Below are positions 47,601-60,232 of a stretch of DNA of 64,000 nt, one piece after another. The stretch's first letter is position 1. Each line of letters opens with the position of its first letter. Source of the stretch: Anopheles merus (lineage: Eukaryota; Arthropoda; Insecta; Diptera; Culicidae); NCBI RefSeq assembly GCF_017562075.2, contig NC_054082.1, positions 56,347,136-56,411,135 on the forward strand, in the 5' to 3' direction. The notes beneath the pieces were generated by a model. That model had not been told where the DNA came from. It saw only the letters and a list, made by a program, of their open reading frames with translations, and did no database searches. The position numbers were made by a program, and so were the translations under genes.

Positions 47601-47848
47601 TTTAATTCGTAGACGGCGTCATCAGCATCACGATAATCCTCAAACTCCTAGCAAACGTAGGTGACATTAAAAAAAAAAATTATTTTTTGTCGGTTAACAG
47701 CTAATAATAAAGCGATACTTACAACAAATCCATAGCCATTCTTGATCAGAATATCTCTCGTCCTGCCATAACCTTTAAAGAAACGCTCCAAGTCGCGTTC
47801 CCTGACGCCATACGGCAAACCACCAACATACACGCGTGACCCCACCAT
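41612..47848 (-). CDS. B52: SR splicing factor of the B52/SRSF4-5-6 type
   Basis: Seven coding exons (47848-47723, 47647-47577, 47492-47394, 47290-47209, 42437-42364, 42282-41989, 41903-41612) sum to 1038 bases, 345 residues plus stop, with phase kept throughout. RRM1 (residues 1-73) has RNP2 VYVGGL and NGYGFVEFEDYRDADDAVYE. A G/R-rich linker follows. The pseudo-RRM2 (about 100-190) has the family signature VSWQDLKDYMRQAG. The tail is a long RS domain (RSRS repeats) ending PERNESMED. Such proteins bind exonic enhancers in the nucleus and guide splice-site choice. SR genes usually regulate themselves through unproductive splicing; the 4.8-kb intron after exon 4 is the place to look. Confidence 0.95.
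42438..47208 (-). other. Large intron of the SR gene
   Basis: 4771 bp between coding exons 4 and 5. The left and right parts are AT-rich. The middle (about 43,750-45,700) is visibly richer in G+C and complex, with several short ORFs on both strands that match no family I know. Alternative poison exons typical of SR genes could lie here; none was located with certainty. Confidence 0.5.
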
Positions 47849-48570
47849 TACTTGCAGTTGGCCGCTAAAACGCCTTAATGCAAAGCAAATAAATAGTGAA
47901 TAACTAACAACAAGCAGATTGGTTAAAAATAAAGCAATTGAGTGAGTTAATGGTTAAAATATTTTAAGTCACGCGTACTTTAAACATGGCGGCTTAACAC
48001 TCTCTTCTCCGCATTGCTGTGATACACATGACGGCATTAAATGCCGGATGGAAAAGCACAAGCAAAATAAGATTACACATTTTAATGATAAAACTCTGCG
48101 TACCTGTCACAATATAGCTTCAAATAGCTACAACTGAGCTATCGAACCCCAAATAAGCGTGGATTTTGCTGATGTAGATACTTTCCGGTTCACAAAATTG
48201 TAGAATTTTCACCGCACGCACACGCTCACGCCAAAACCCAGTTTGCCGATTTTGCTCGTTGCAGGCACAAGGGTAGTCACAATGGACATATGACATGACG
48301 AAAACTAACGATTTGTTCGTTCAAAAAATTGGTTTATTAATCCTATTTTTATACAATAGTTTAACATTCCAGTGTAACAATAACGTTTATTATTTGCAAC
48401 TCTATGTTTTTAAACGAACTTAAGTAAAGTTTTTAGGACGGTTTGTAAGATATATTTCATTAGAAATTGATCAAATGTTGTCTTGGAGAATGTACCCATA
48501 GGTATAAACAAATCACACTGCACCAAGTACATGTCAGTTGTCCATTTTTTCTTAAATACAGGCGACCCAC
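47849..48570. other. SR gene promoter region and intergenic DNA
   Basis: Upstream of the SR start codon. It should hold the 5' leader and promoter; no coding sequence recognised. Confidence 0.45.
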
Positions 48571-48577
48571 GACATAG

Positions 48578-48836
48578 GGTAACTGTACCAGTTTTCGGCA
48601 CGCTAGTGCAGCAGTTTCACAAAAACTGCTCACAAATAAATTTTTTTTAATTATTTTTCATGAAAGTGATGTTATTCTGGTTGATAAACTATCATAATAT
48701 GTTACACTATTTTTTATTTGCCGGTTCAAAGCCCTTTTTCATAAATATTCGTAAAAATGCAAACATTGCTTTTGCTCCTATTTTCGGCAGTTTGTTCCTA
48801 TTTTCGGCAGGTTGTGTTCCTATTTTCGGCAGCGCG
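48578..48836. repeat. Tandem TTCCTATTTTCGGCAG repeats and related end sequence
   Basis: Three near-identical copies of TTCCTATTTTCGGCAG lie at about 48774-48832. A related stretch, GGTAACTGTACCAGTTTTCGGCA, sits at about 48579-48601. It looks like the end region of a mobile element whose other end is not seen. Confidence 0.5.
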
Positions 48837-48999
48837 AATACGGGTCAGAAAATGTTATTTTCTATGTAAATATTTACAAAAAAATGTTTAGAGCAATTTT
48901 ACACTCTTACTTTCCTAATACTGATGTTAAAAAGCACTTTAATTAATAATTTTATGTTGCTTATTTTGGCCCGTTTTGACAGCCATTTTGATGCGACGT

Positions 49000-49534
49000 T
49001 TAACCTTTAAGTTGGCAACCGGATACCCGGGTATTTTTTTCAACTTCGAACTGCAATAACTTTTGATTCATTGCTTTTATTCACCTGAAATTTTCCTTAG
49101 TCTCTCAACTTTTAATTTATGATTTTTTGATGCATAAATTGTAATTTTAAACAGCCTGTAAGTATTTTATTTTGATTTTTTTTAAACTTTACCACGTAAG
49201 TTGGCAACCAGCATACCCGGGTATTCCATACATTTTGTATGGAGAATGACGTTTCTCTTCTTCCTCTTTTCGTATTGTGCTTATTTTCGAGTCAAATTCA
49301 AGCGATTCCAAATTTCAATTTGAACGTTATTTTTATAATAAAATGAAAAAACTTAATAAATAAATGAAATAGAAGAGAATATCTGGTCGGCATTACTTGC
49401 TTACAGCATTAAAATATAGAAAGCATTGTTTACCTATGAAAATCGTCACTTTTTCGCATCAAAACGTGTGGAATACCCGGGTATGCCGGTTGCCAACTTA
49501 CGTGTGTAAATCTGGTTGCCAACTCTACGGTTAA
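49000..49534. mobile_element. piggyBac-type MITE with ATACCCGGGTAT core motifs
   Basis: The outer ends TTAACC..AGTTGGCAACC (49000-49020) and the inverted copy (49514-49534) flank an inner inverted pair at about 49195-49232 and 49468-49505 containing GTTGGCAACC and ATACCCGGGTAT. TTAA at both ends followed by CC fits piggyBac-type elements. No ORF. Confidence 0.65.
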
Positions 49535-49724
49535 ACAGAGCAGCCATTGACAGTTTGATGGTTATAGCGTACGGTGCGAATTGGCTTACGAATATTTATT
49601 TTTCTCTTAAGTTAGTGCATTGTTTGTTGTAAAATTGGTGATATTTGGTACAAGAAAGGTCATATTATGTGTCGATATACGCATTGTAGTGTTCTGATCA
49701 ATTTTTAAAGAAATATTCAGCCAA

Positions 49725-50638
49725 CCCAAATAGCCAGCTCGTACTTTATAGCTGATTTAGGGCTGTTTAACGAAAAATCGTTCCGATGTCGTACTTTGTG
49801 GCTGACTTAGAGATAGACGGTACTTTGCGGAACTAAGGAGCTTTTTAACAGGCACATGGTACTTTTTGGAACTTTGCGGCTGATTAGCACTATGTGTAGG
49901 GTTCATGATGGAACTTGAAGGCTTGTTAAGAAAGCGTACCGAACTTGGTGGAACTTTATAGCTTTTTAATGCATGACATCGGTACGAGATGGCTCTTGTC
50001 AAAGTGTCAAAGACGGACGCCGGCAATAATCTCATTGCTGCTGCACAAGTTAGATTCGTTAATTGAAGAATGAAATTTGAGTGAAGTGATTGTGAATTAT
50101 CAGTAAATTGTGTGAAATTTTATGTAATTCATCAATACAAAAGATTTAAAAATATACACATGTGTTTAAACGAAACAAATCTTGTTGTTTATTTCATCGA
50201 TGACGCTTGCTTGAAAATAAAACACAAAGAAAAATAATCCCTGGCATCGTGGCATAAGGAAGCTGCTTAGGCGCTGTTTGAAAGACCCACATAGAACTTT
50301 GATGCTGTTTATCTACTGCAAAAGGCGAATTAGAGCAGCGATCTTTAGCGTGCCAAAATGAGCTGCTTAAGCAATTCTGGCTATTTGGGGTGGAGCTTCC
50401 ACGCTTTGAGAGCTTTATATTCCCTCTGTACTGTTGTGCTGTTTTGCATTGTAGTTATGCATCGCTAGAACTAGAACGGCGATACGATTGTTTAAATACT
50501 AAACTCCAATGGAGACCACCAGCAATGAAGCAAGAATGAATACCTGAAGAATACCGGATTAGAAAGTATCGGGACGATTTTTCGTTAATTCATCATTTTT
50601 CCCCAAATCAGCTATGGAGTTCGAACTGGCTATTTGGG
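49725..50638. mobile_element. 914-bp element with about 70-bp inverted ends
   Basis: The ends start CCCAAATAGCCAG and share about 70 bases inverted, including ATAGCTGATTTGGGG-like and TTAACGAAAAATCG segments. A third partial end (CCCCAAATAGCCAG inverted) lies inside at about 50383. The interior shows no recognised protein. The target duplication is unclear and the superfamily is undetermined. Confidence 0.7.
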
Positions 50639-50639
50639 A

Positions 50640-50960
50640 GGTATTCCCCCGATACATGTTTTAAATTTCACAGTTCTTTGCGAAACTGTACTAATTTGAC
50701 ACATCGAATGTCAATTGCAAAATAATTTTCCTTTAAAAACCATATAAAACCATTTCAAAAGGAATAAAATTGAAATCTTCAGTTGAAATCGGATCAAATT
50801 ACTAATTTAGTGGCTTGAATTTGAACCTTCCACTTCAGGCAAAATTATACGAAAATTAGCTATTATTTGACCGAAAAGCTCGAAATTCGACATACGCTAT
50901 TATTCGAGATACGCGATTGCCTCCGGTCCGCATTAATAGCGTATATCGGGGAATACCTGT
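50640..50960. mobile_element. Second pogo/Tigger-like MITE copy, inverted
   Basis: Ends GAGGTATTCCCCCGATAC and, inverted, CAGGTATTCCCCGATATACG. An internal stretch is the reverse complement of part of the copy at 22706-23069 (GATGTGTCAAATTAGTAC). It abuts the previous element. Confidence 0.65.
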
Positions 50961-51627
50961 ATATAATTGCGAATGATAGCGCCCGGCAAAATCGGCAAAA
51001 ATCACCTAGTAAATACATACATCTTGCTGCAACACAGCGGTAGCTCATATGGGGTAATTTTTTCGGATTTTTCTTTAACCACCTTGGTCTGTGACGAACA
51101 ATTGTCTTTTCTGACATTTGTGTTTCGTTTCTTCTTCTCTTTCTTGTTTCGAAACTTGACAAATGTGATGTGTCTGGATTTCTTTTTTCCGTATCCAAAC
51201 TGCAAATTGCTTACACCTCGGCTCCAAGTTTACCGTTTTGGTCGTACGAATTCTTGCAGTGTTTTATAGTGCCTTCGTTAGATAAAGGCTCGATTAGTAT
51301 CTTTCGTTCAATTGATTTAGCTTTCGTTAGTTCCTTTCAGAAGTTTAATACGCCTATTTCGTAGATAAGGCATACGTCTCGCCAGCGCCTCATTACTCAT
51401 TGCTATAATTATTCCCGAAGTGAAATCGCATTTCTGTATGATTTAGTAAAGAAACACGTTAGGAACAGCGCTTACGTACATTATCGTACTCAACCGGTCA
51501 CAAGTGTATGTAAAGTTCATCAAATAATTCACCGATCTGCGAACTGCTGAATGAGTCATAGTGCATTTTTATCACGGTAGAAAGTGACTCACAGGAATAA
51601 CTGAGTTTTCCGCTTACACCAAGCAAC
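50961..51627. other. Past1 promoter region and leader
   Basis: No coding sequence recognised. The 5' leader of Past1 ends at 51627. Confidence 0.45.
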
Positions 51628-52852
51628 ATGTTCAGTTGGTTGAAAAGAGAAACGAAAACGGAGGAGGTGGTGGAAAATGTTTTAGGAGAGCTGAAAAAAA
51701 TTTATCGCAGTAAATTGTTACCGCTGGAGGAGCATTACAACTTCCATGACTTTCACTCGCCGAAGCTGGAGGATTCGGATTTCGATGCGAAACCGATGAT
51801 CCTGCTGGTTGGCCAGTATTCGACTGGTAAAACCACCTTCATCCGGTATCTATTGGAACGTGATTTTCCGGGCATTAGGATCGGACCGGAACCAACAACT
51901 GACCGTTTCATAGCTGTCATGTACGATGACAAGGAGGGCATGATACCGGGAAATGCGCTTGTTGTCGATCCGAAGAAACAGTTTCGGCCGCTAGAAAAGT
52001 ATGGCAACGCTTTCCTCAACCGTTTCCAGTGTTCCCACGTACCATCCCCCGTACTACGAGCTATTTCAATCGTGGACACGCCCGGTATTCTGTCTGGTGA
52101 AAAGCAGCGCGTGGACCGAGGTTACGATTTCACTGGAGTGTTGGAATGGTTTGCGGAACGTGTAGATCGTATTATCCTGCTCTTCGATGCCCACAAGCTG
52201 GACATTTCGGATGAATTTAGGCGATCAATCGAAGCACTGCGAGGACATGACGATAAGATACGGATCGTGCTAAACAAGGCGGACATGATCGATCATCAAC
52301 AGTTGATGCGCGTGTATGGCGCTCTAATGTGGTCTCTCGGCAAGGTACTGCAAACGCCCGAGGTGGCAAGAGTCTACATTGGCTCCTTCTGGGACCAGCC
52401 ACTGCGGTACGACGTCAACCGGCGACTGTTCGAGGATGAGGAGCAAGATCTTTTCCGTGATTTGCAATCGCTGCCGCGAAATGCGGCGTTGCGTAAACTG
52501 AACGATCTTATCAAACGTGCTCGACTAGCAAAGGTCCACGCCTACCTCATTTCAGAGCTTCGGAAAGAAATGCCTCAAATTTTCGGCAAGGATAGTAAGA
52601 AAAAGGAGCTGATAAAAAATCTCGGCACTATCTACGATCGCGTCTGCCGGGAGCATCAGGTTTCGATTGGAGATTTGCCTGATATCAAGAAAATGCAAGA
52701 AGTACTCGCCAATCAGGACTTTACCAAGTTCCATTCGCTAAAAATGCCACTTATCGAGGTCGTGGACCGTATGCTTGCCGTGGACATTGCCCGTCTTATG
52801 AGCATGATTCCGCAGGAAGAGATGCAGTTGGTTTCGGAACCGCTTGTTAAAG
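51628..52852 (+). CDS. Past1: EHD-family membrane-remodelling ATPase, first coding exon
   Basis: Dynamin-related EHD protein acting on endosomal membranes. From an ATG (MFSWLKRETK) the exon encodes the N-terminal helix, the G domain with P-loop GQYSTGKTT, DTPGIL and NKAD, the membrane-tip loop region and the helical domain. The line ends LVKG at a donor AAAG|GTTGGT; the frame then runs on 65 bases into the intron to a chance stop at 52917. EHD proteins end in an EH domain of about 100 residues. No exon for it is visible to 64000, so it probably lies beyond the window after an intron longer than 11 kb. Otherwise similarity to insect Past1 is continuous. Confidence 0.92.
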
Positions 52853-55320
52853 GTTGGTACTTTCAATCGCTTATACATAAGTTTCAGAAACGCAGCGTAG
52901 TTACGCAATCCACTTGACGTTATGGATGGGCGTTGTACGCGAACCCACAGTATGACGAAGTTCGTTCCGTTTTATCTAATCTTTAGCTGGTCTGTTTGAG
53001 GCAACACAGATTTGGTTTGTTGCTTGCAACACATGGTTGCCAGGACACGAACAATTTTGATAGTAGACAACATATTAACCCTTTGTCGAGCTGCGAGGCC
53101 AATGTGTCGTTCTACACTGATAAAGTTGCACAGTGTAGCAAGCACTCGTTAAAACTTAACCTACTTTATGCGTGAATGTTTACATTATTACTCAACTAAC
53201 TGGCCATTTCGCCATTTTGCCATATCGAGTCAGTAAATGTAGAACCGGTCCAAGCCATAGCTGTTACAATTTATTCATTTCAAATAATCTACAACGGTGT
53301 CGTCCGCTTTTTCATTTGTGCCCGAAGTCCATATCAGCTAAAGAGTAGGTAAATGGTAGACATATCTGTAGAGTATCAGTTCTATGTTTCATAGCATTTG
53401 CTTCATTCCATTTTCCATGGACTGCACTTGAGGGACAAATCCACTTGAAGACATTATATGACTTAACTTGTTTATGAGTAGTAGATCTATTTCCAGTAGC
53501 CATCATTCTTCTTACATGTCATTGTATTTCGTGTTAAAATTTTCTAGCAAAGGGTTGGTTATGCACTACCGACAGTACATCACCATTAGACTGACTTGTT
53601 TGGCTTTACCGATAACCAGATAAACGAGCATTGATGCATTGTTTGATTCTACTTCTGATACATTATTCTGTTCTTATTTTATTATTGTCTGCTTTTTTAC
53701 TTCATGGATATTACACACTTCAAATGTTTGTCGATCGCATTGCTCTTTTATGACATTATCGTGGCAGCAACTGTGTTAACTTCCTTCTTCTAGTTACCCC
53801 TCGGTGATGCTACGAGCGGTCTATCGTAGACGATTAGAGCGATGATGTTAATTTCATACTAGCATATATGCCGCTGGCAAGATCGTTGGGCCACAATTAG
53901 CATTGTACGGCAGCTGTGCGACATCGTGCATGGTTGGACTTATTTATTGGTTAGTATTTTCCACGATGACCGTACCACCACCACTTGTTATGTTTTGCTC
54001 CATTTGCAATTCCGTTCAACTCCGGAATGCAGTGGATACATAAGCCGAAACAGAGCACTACTTAGATCATCCGCCTCCATTCCGCTATACTGCTAGCTCT
54101 CTGGCTTGGTCATGGTTAACTGCACTGGTGATTTATCATTGATGCATGGAAGTAGGAGCTGACAAGAGAGCAAAGAAGAATTTCGCGAGCCCATGGACAA
54201 CACTCGAAAGTGGCGCACATTCGTTAGCAGTTTATCATAAATTGCTCGGTGAGCGCAAGGTCCATCTGTGCATACCGCCTTCAACAATTGAATATATATT
54301 GTCTCAACATTTCATATGTAGTTGATGTTTTTATATCTAGTAGAACATGACTGATGCAGTGTTGGAGTGTTTGTTTATTATCTTTATCTTTAATTCATTA
54401 TATTTTTTTTATTATCTGGATTATCTAAAACATTGTTTGTTGCTATTAGTATTTAATGCTTTTTAGTGTTTTACATATTGAATCAATAAGTACAGAACAC
54501 TGATTTTTCTGATATATGAGGTTTTTTAAAAAAAGTCTGATAACAAAAGTCTGGAAAATGATAGAAATTACTATTTGTATTTCTTTATATACTAATAAAA
54601 TACTAGTAACACTCAGTCGCATATTATCCAGTGTATGATGTCTTGTTTTATTGATATTCATAAGGCCGATAAGAAATATCAGCAACTAGCATTCAATAGT
54701 TGCGTACATCGTGAAAAGTATTCATTGTATTAATGTGAAGCGGGAGCAGTTGTGTTCTTTTTATCATTTTATCTATTTTGTTAACATTATTTATTTTTAT
54801 TGATGATAATTGCTCCAAGAACTCTAGATTGAGCTCTGCTCATGCCTTTCGCATTTATTTACTAGTGCACTGTTGCTAGAATGCACATCTATGCACGCTG
54901 TGATCTACAACTTTGCTTTTTTTGTATAATGCATTTCTACTACCCTTGACGGGCATGCGAGTTGACGGCTCTACAATGGGACTGGACCAAATCGTAACCA
55001 TTAGGAGTTTCAAAAAGAAACAAAAACTAGCAAGCAAGCGACTATTAGACATTTTACATATGGACTCTACAAGTTTATTCTTCTTGCATCTTTATAATAT
55101 ACGATAATTTTAGCACCTATTTAAGCATTAAATTATCGCCTACTGCAGGCCCAGATAGGAATTATTCCATTGCTAACCTTTCTTATGCCAAAACGTCCGT
55201 GGTAGTCATTGAGTTTTCCCTTCGATATGTCATATTTACTGCCCTTCATACTTGCTTCTTGAGTGTCCGCGGAGTAAGAGTTTTATTCGTGATACTCGTC
55301 TCGTGATAAACTTGTCTCGT
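52853..55320. other. Probable Past1 intron, left part
   Basis: AT-rich with no coding exon or RNA recognised. A short SINE-head-like remnant (GACGGGCATG..GTTGACG) lies near 54950. Confidence 0.5.
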
Positions 55321-55332
55321 AGTACTGCCGTG

Positions 55333-55532
55333 AACTCGTACGACTTAACAACATGTCCGACGTAGGTTCTAGCTCCGAATTGACTGAGTCGCCTTACGCC
55401 TGTACTGTACTGCCTGTAGCAATCCGGCTATGGGTAATCAATAGGTGATTTCCAAGCCAATCCCACTAGTGGTACATGCAGGCCTTGACCGACAACGGTG
55501 TTGTACCAAAGAAAAAGAAGACGAAGACGAAG
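55333..55532 (+). repeat. SINE200-like copy, diverged
   Basis: Head CTCGTACGACTTAACAACATG, degenerate B box, CAATCCGGCTATGGGTAATC, tail GGCCTTGACCGACAACGG and GAA/GAC-rich end. Confidence 0.7.
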
Positions 55533-56470
55533 AAACTCGCAACATTCTGGCTTTGAAATGTGTTAACAAAGTTGATATTTCAAAAAGCGTGTACAAAATG
55601 ACTAATCCGAATACCAGCGGTGCAAAACACCCCATGCAAAGTTGCCTCTTCCGCTGCGACACTTGGTAGAAGTAATACCGACGGTTTGCTTAATAAAATC
55701 GTGGATAGTATTATCGGAGTTTTAGTGTTATTTTTAGTATAGTGGCTAGCTTTGACAAAAATGATATTTCAAATGTATTATTCTTCTGAACATTTTCTGC
55801 ATTAGCCTTTATTTCTACTATGCAATAGGTAAACCCCAAAATGTGTCATTTTTTCATTCTCATCAGCATGCGTGTCACACAAAACATGTACAGTCGGTCC
55901 CTAAGGAACGAGGTTCTGTATTTATGATACAAAGTATTCTATTTCTACAATACCTAAAGTAAAATTTACTGATTTTTCCCATGACCCATTAAAATAATAT
56001 GAATTTCTGTCTTAACTCTGTCTTAGCTCTGTCTTAATTCTTACCTTAATTAGATTAATTTAGTAACTAAAAGCACCATATTCAATAAAAGCACCTCACA
56101 CTGTAAACGTATTTGAGTCGCTGATAAACGCGATATTTGAGTTGATGTTGATTCGAGATGATTAATGGAGGAAGTAAACATGAGGTGAAGCGTCATGTAG
56201 TGGAAGCTAGAGTACCTTGAAGAGTATTGCAGAATCAATTGATTAGGCTTACAAACAAGTATACCCGTAACCGGTATATACGTCATATAGTATCGATAAC
56301 AATGTGGAAGTGAATCATGCACATTGGTTTTAACATCGTTGTTAGTCACGCTTAGTTTTTTTTGAAATGTTGCACATCATACGCACCTTCGTTAATGATG
56401 CTTACTCTGGTGTTATTCGAATCGAATAGATCGAATAATTGTAAAATTGTTAAAGCGTTTATGCAAAATT
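55533..56470. other. Probable Past1 intron, no feature recognised
   Basis: AT-rich sequence without a recognised gene or repeat. Confidence 0.45.
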
Positions 56471-56487
56471 CTTTATTTTAATCATTC

Positions 56488-56781
56488 GAAAGGAAGATGC
56501 TCAGAAGGATTTTTTGCCCCGTATGTTTGGTAGGACAATAGATGAGCCAATGAAACGGAGCATCAAGGTTCCGGTGGGTTGGCCATGTAATACGCATGGA
56601 AACGGACGACCAAGTCTTTAAAATATGTTTAGGCCGTGTACAAGAACAGACAGAACGTGATAGGCCCAAATTGAAAAAGCAAGATGGCATGGAGGCCATT
56701 AAGGATTGGCTAAAAAAGGCGCGAAACGGTGAGCGGTTTCGGACACTCCTGAGACAGGGCAAGACCGCAAAGCAATTGTAG
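56488..56781 (+). pseudogene. Non-LTR retrotransposon C-terminal fragment (RTE-like)
   Basis: The plus strand reads RKMLRRIFCPVC, then after stops RWVGHVIRME and a tail with GRVQEQ..DRPKLKKQDGMEAIKDW. This series (LRRI..PV, RWxGHVxRM, RPKLRWxDGVExD) is the end of RTE-type reverse transcriptase proteins. It is truncated at the left and carries stops, so it is a dead-on-arrival copy. Confidence 0.65.
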
Positions 56782-57009
56782 CGCTGGATAAGTTATTTAA
56801 GTTAGCTATTCACGGTTTAAAACTTTAAACTCTACTAGGTTACAGGAATTACTTGCCTTCACAAGAAACAATTTTAATCACCTTTTGATTTATTTTTTTC
56901 TTTCTTTTCATTTGAACTAATCCTACTTAATGAACGTTTGAATTTCGTTGTGCTCATCATAGTATAGATGTTCGTTTATTTATTCACGGATGTTTTGTAT
57001 ACTCATGTT

Positions 57010-57070
57010 GATTCTTCTTTTTTCTATGTGGCGTAACGATCTACACGGTCTAGCCGGCCCATACAGGTAT
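57010..57070 (-). repeat. SINE200-like fragment
   Basis: A short minus-strand piece with the complement of the SINE tail and of TATGGGCCGGCTAGACC; much diverged. Confidence 0.3.
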
Positions 57071-57319
57071 TTGAGTCTTATTAAACAGATGTGTCAAACT
57101 CATTTGCCACTTGTTCATCTAAAAATTAGGCTTGGGTAATTCGGTTCATTTCCATGAACGTGAACGTACTAGTTCTTTCATTCAGATAAACTGAACGTGA
57201 ATCGCGATTCATTCGTTCATTTCAGTTGAAGAAAATATGGTAAATTATTTTATTATTTTGCAAATTGTAAATTGTTTTGCATCTTGAAAATTATTAGGCA
57301 GACCAGGAAGATCCTTATT

Positions 57320-57770
57320 ACGATTGGTAGGACGTTCTTTTCATGAACGTACTGGTATTACGGTTAACATTCATATTTGTATGGCGGGAATGAACGACCT
57401 AGCGTACTAGGACGTTCTTTATTTCGACGGATAGTTTGTTCTTTTCGTGAATGTCCTGGTCATACGGTTCACGTTCATATTTGTATGGGGAAAAGGAACG
57501 ACTTGGCGTACTAGGACGTTCTTCATTTCGACGGGTAGGACGTTCATTACATGGTCCTGGTATTACGATTCACGTTAATATTTGTATGGTGGGAATGAAC
57601 GACCTAGCGTACTAGGACGTTCTTTATTTCAACGGATAGGTCGTTCTTTTCGTGTCATACGGTTCACGTTCATATTTGTATGGAGGAAATTAACGTTCTG
57701 GCGTACTATAACGTTCGTTATTTTGGCGGCGTTATTTAGGACGTTATTTTGGTGATCAACTCAGTGTATT
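57320..57770. repeat. Minisatellite, about 100-bp unit, four copies
   Basis: Units begin with AGGACGTTCTTTATTTCGAC, contain ACGTTCATATTTGTATGG and a GAACGAC-type segment, and end near GGCGTACTAGGACG. About four imperfect copies. GAACG/CGTTC motifs continue into the flank at 57130-57230. Confidence 0.75.
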
Positions 57771-60028
57771 ATGATTTATAAAGAATCGATGATCGTTGAA
57801 CGTAGATCGTTCGTTATTTAGGATAAATTGAATGAATCGTACAGTTCTGGTACTTGAGGCACAACTTTACTAAAAATCCATTAGGGGCAGAAATATCTTC
57901 GTCGAATATCGATGGTTAAGGCGTTCAATTTCAAATATAGATTGGATTAATCATAACTTCGTATAGCGCTTCGAGTCGCACACAAGGGAGTGCATGTGGC
58001 TCGAGGGACACCTGTTTGACATACCTGTTTTTAAGTATCATGCAGCCAAATAGTCATTCCTTGCTACGGGGGATGTTCCATGCGATGCTTGTACACACGG
58101 CGGCCATGTCGTTAAGTCGTGCGAGTTCATAACTAACTTTGATTATTTATCATTAAGTTCAGTATCCCGTTAGTTAACGTTCTCAACCTTAAGTTAACGT
58201 TGCCAAATAGCTTTTTTTTTGTTAAATTTTGTTACATCCATTCCAATATAAACAATAGTGCAGTCGAGTTATAGTTTATGTTTATCCTATTACTGTAACA
58301 AAAGGGATTTACACAACAATCTGGGAAATCACAGAAAACCAAACAAAAACATTCACTCGATAAAGGCAGCGTGGTATAATGCCAATCGAGTGGATTTTGC
58401 TTTTACTGTCTATCCCAAATCGTCAGCATTCAACGACATCATAGGGATCATGCGTGGCGCTTTAATGGTGCTTGTGTCAAGTGTCTCAGTTGCTGTGATA
58501 AGGGGCAAGAAGCTAGAAGAATGGATATAAAAAATAACGATGGATTTTGGTGCACGCGTACACGATTCAGGGTGCCATTGAAGAGGGCTGCTTTTGGAGC
58601 GAAAAAAAAACTTGAAATAGCTTTACCAAGTTGTTGGTGCAGGTTGTGGTAGTTTATTAACCGTGAGTATGATCGCAACTTGGACAGCAGATGCAAATTA
58701 TGTTTTACATAAACAGCTGTATGATTTTGTTCACTTATTATTACTTAATATCTGCATGCAATGTATACGGAATTAACTAAATTTAGCATTTGTTAATATG
58801 TTATAAACCTTAACAAGAATATGTAAGTGTAAATAATGTACCAGTATGTATAAGTGTAATTATAACAATCCCCAGGATCCCCATCCTGGGCGGATTGAAA
58901 TTTTGCTTTAGAGTCAACAAAATATGGCTAATGCTCCGTGAATAAACGAATATATAAATAAATAAATGTATATCCGTCCTTGTTAGATTCACAGTACGTG
59001 TGTCAGATGTTGTATGGTGGTATATATTCTCGTCAGCTTAGTTCCCACTAACGTTTTCCCATCCTGAAATGTAGCACTGGCACGTACGTTATTCTCCTCC
59101 TCGGTAGCAAATTTCTTTTTAAATCTACACTTTAACTTTAATATTTTTGGTTTTACTTCACTGCGGCCGCCGTTAACCTTACTAGGAAATCTTTATATTT
59201 TATTTTGTTTTCTTTTGTGTCTGTATGTATCTGTTTGCCCTATTCAAGGGTCCGTACAAACCAATGTCAACCGTCGTTATGATATCTTATCGTGTTTGTT
59301 GTCACAAAAGCGGGAAGTAAACCCCGGGAGACGGGGTTTTGTCAAAATGGTAGGTTATTGGATGGATATGCTGACGGGGATGCCTTTTTTGTTCATTCCG
59401 TTTATCGTACCTTTTACAATTGTCGAAACTTTTTTGTAATGCTCGGATGCGAACCGTCAGGCGTTTGATTTGTATGCTGCAGAGTGACAGAAAATAATGG
59501 CTAAGTTCGTACACGGGCCTAACGACGAGTTCTGCCGGTCGGGACATATCAAGCGACCCGTAAATTTAGCCGTTACACATTTCTAATGGGAAAGGAATCG
59601 GTCTGTGCATGAACAAATAAAACAGTAAAGCGAATGCTTGATTAGGAAAAAGGAACCCACCAGTAAATATAATAATCGAACTTTACTTCCACTGCTGCTA
59701 TTATTGGCTAGGGATCGTCATGGCATGTTTCACCGAGAGGTTTTGTAATGCCCCAGGGATTTTGATAATGTTAAGTTCCTGAAAGCATGGTGTAAATCCC
59801 ACTTGGCGATTATGAATAAGCGCGTGGTGTTTAATTTGTTGCAAAACTAAACTTCAACAAAAGTTAGAATAATAATAAGTAATACACAACAATGAATAAA
59901 AAGAAAGCATAGAAATGATTCGATAGTTTCGTTGTTCAAAATTTTCTGCGGTGATTTATTTTGGCGACTGTATTTGGGGGTTTTTTAGTTGACTATTGGA
60001 TAGTCTGGTCCATCCTGGGCTACAACCT
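57771..60028. other. Probable Past1 intron, middle part
   Basis: No coding exon recognised. A diverged minus-strand SINE head fragment (CATGTCGTTAAGTCGTGCGAG) is seen near 58107-58130. Confidence 0.5.
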
Positions 60029-60232
60029 TCTTCTTCTTCTTTGGCTCAACAACCGATGCCGGTCAAGGCCTGCCAACACACTTGTGGGGTTGGCTTTCAG
60101 TGACTTATTGATTTCCCCCCATAGCAGGATAGTCAGTCCTACGTATGGCGGCACGGTCTATTTGGGGCTTGAACCCATGACGGGCATGTTGTTACGTCGT
60201 ACGAGATGACGACTGTACCATGAGACCGGCTA
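60029..60232 (-). repeat. SINE200-like copy, nearly full length
   Basis: Minus strand: tRNA-like head with A and B box (GGTTCAAGCCCC), CCGCCATACGTAGGACTGAC, body, GGCCTTGACCGGCATCGG and a (GAA)n tail at 60029. The best-preserved copy in the window. Confidence 0.8.
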
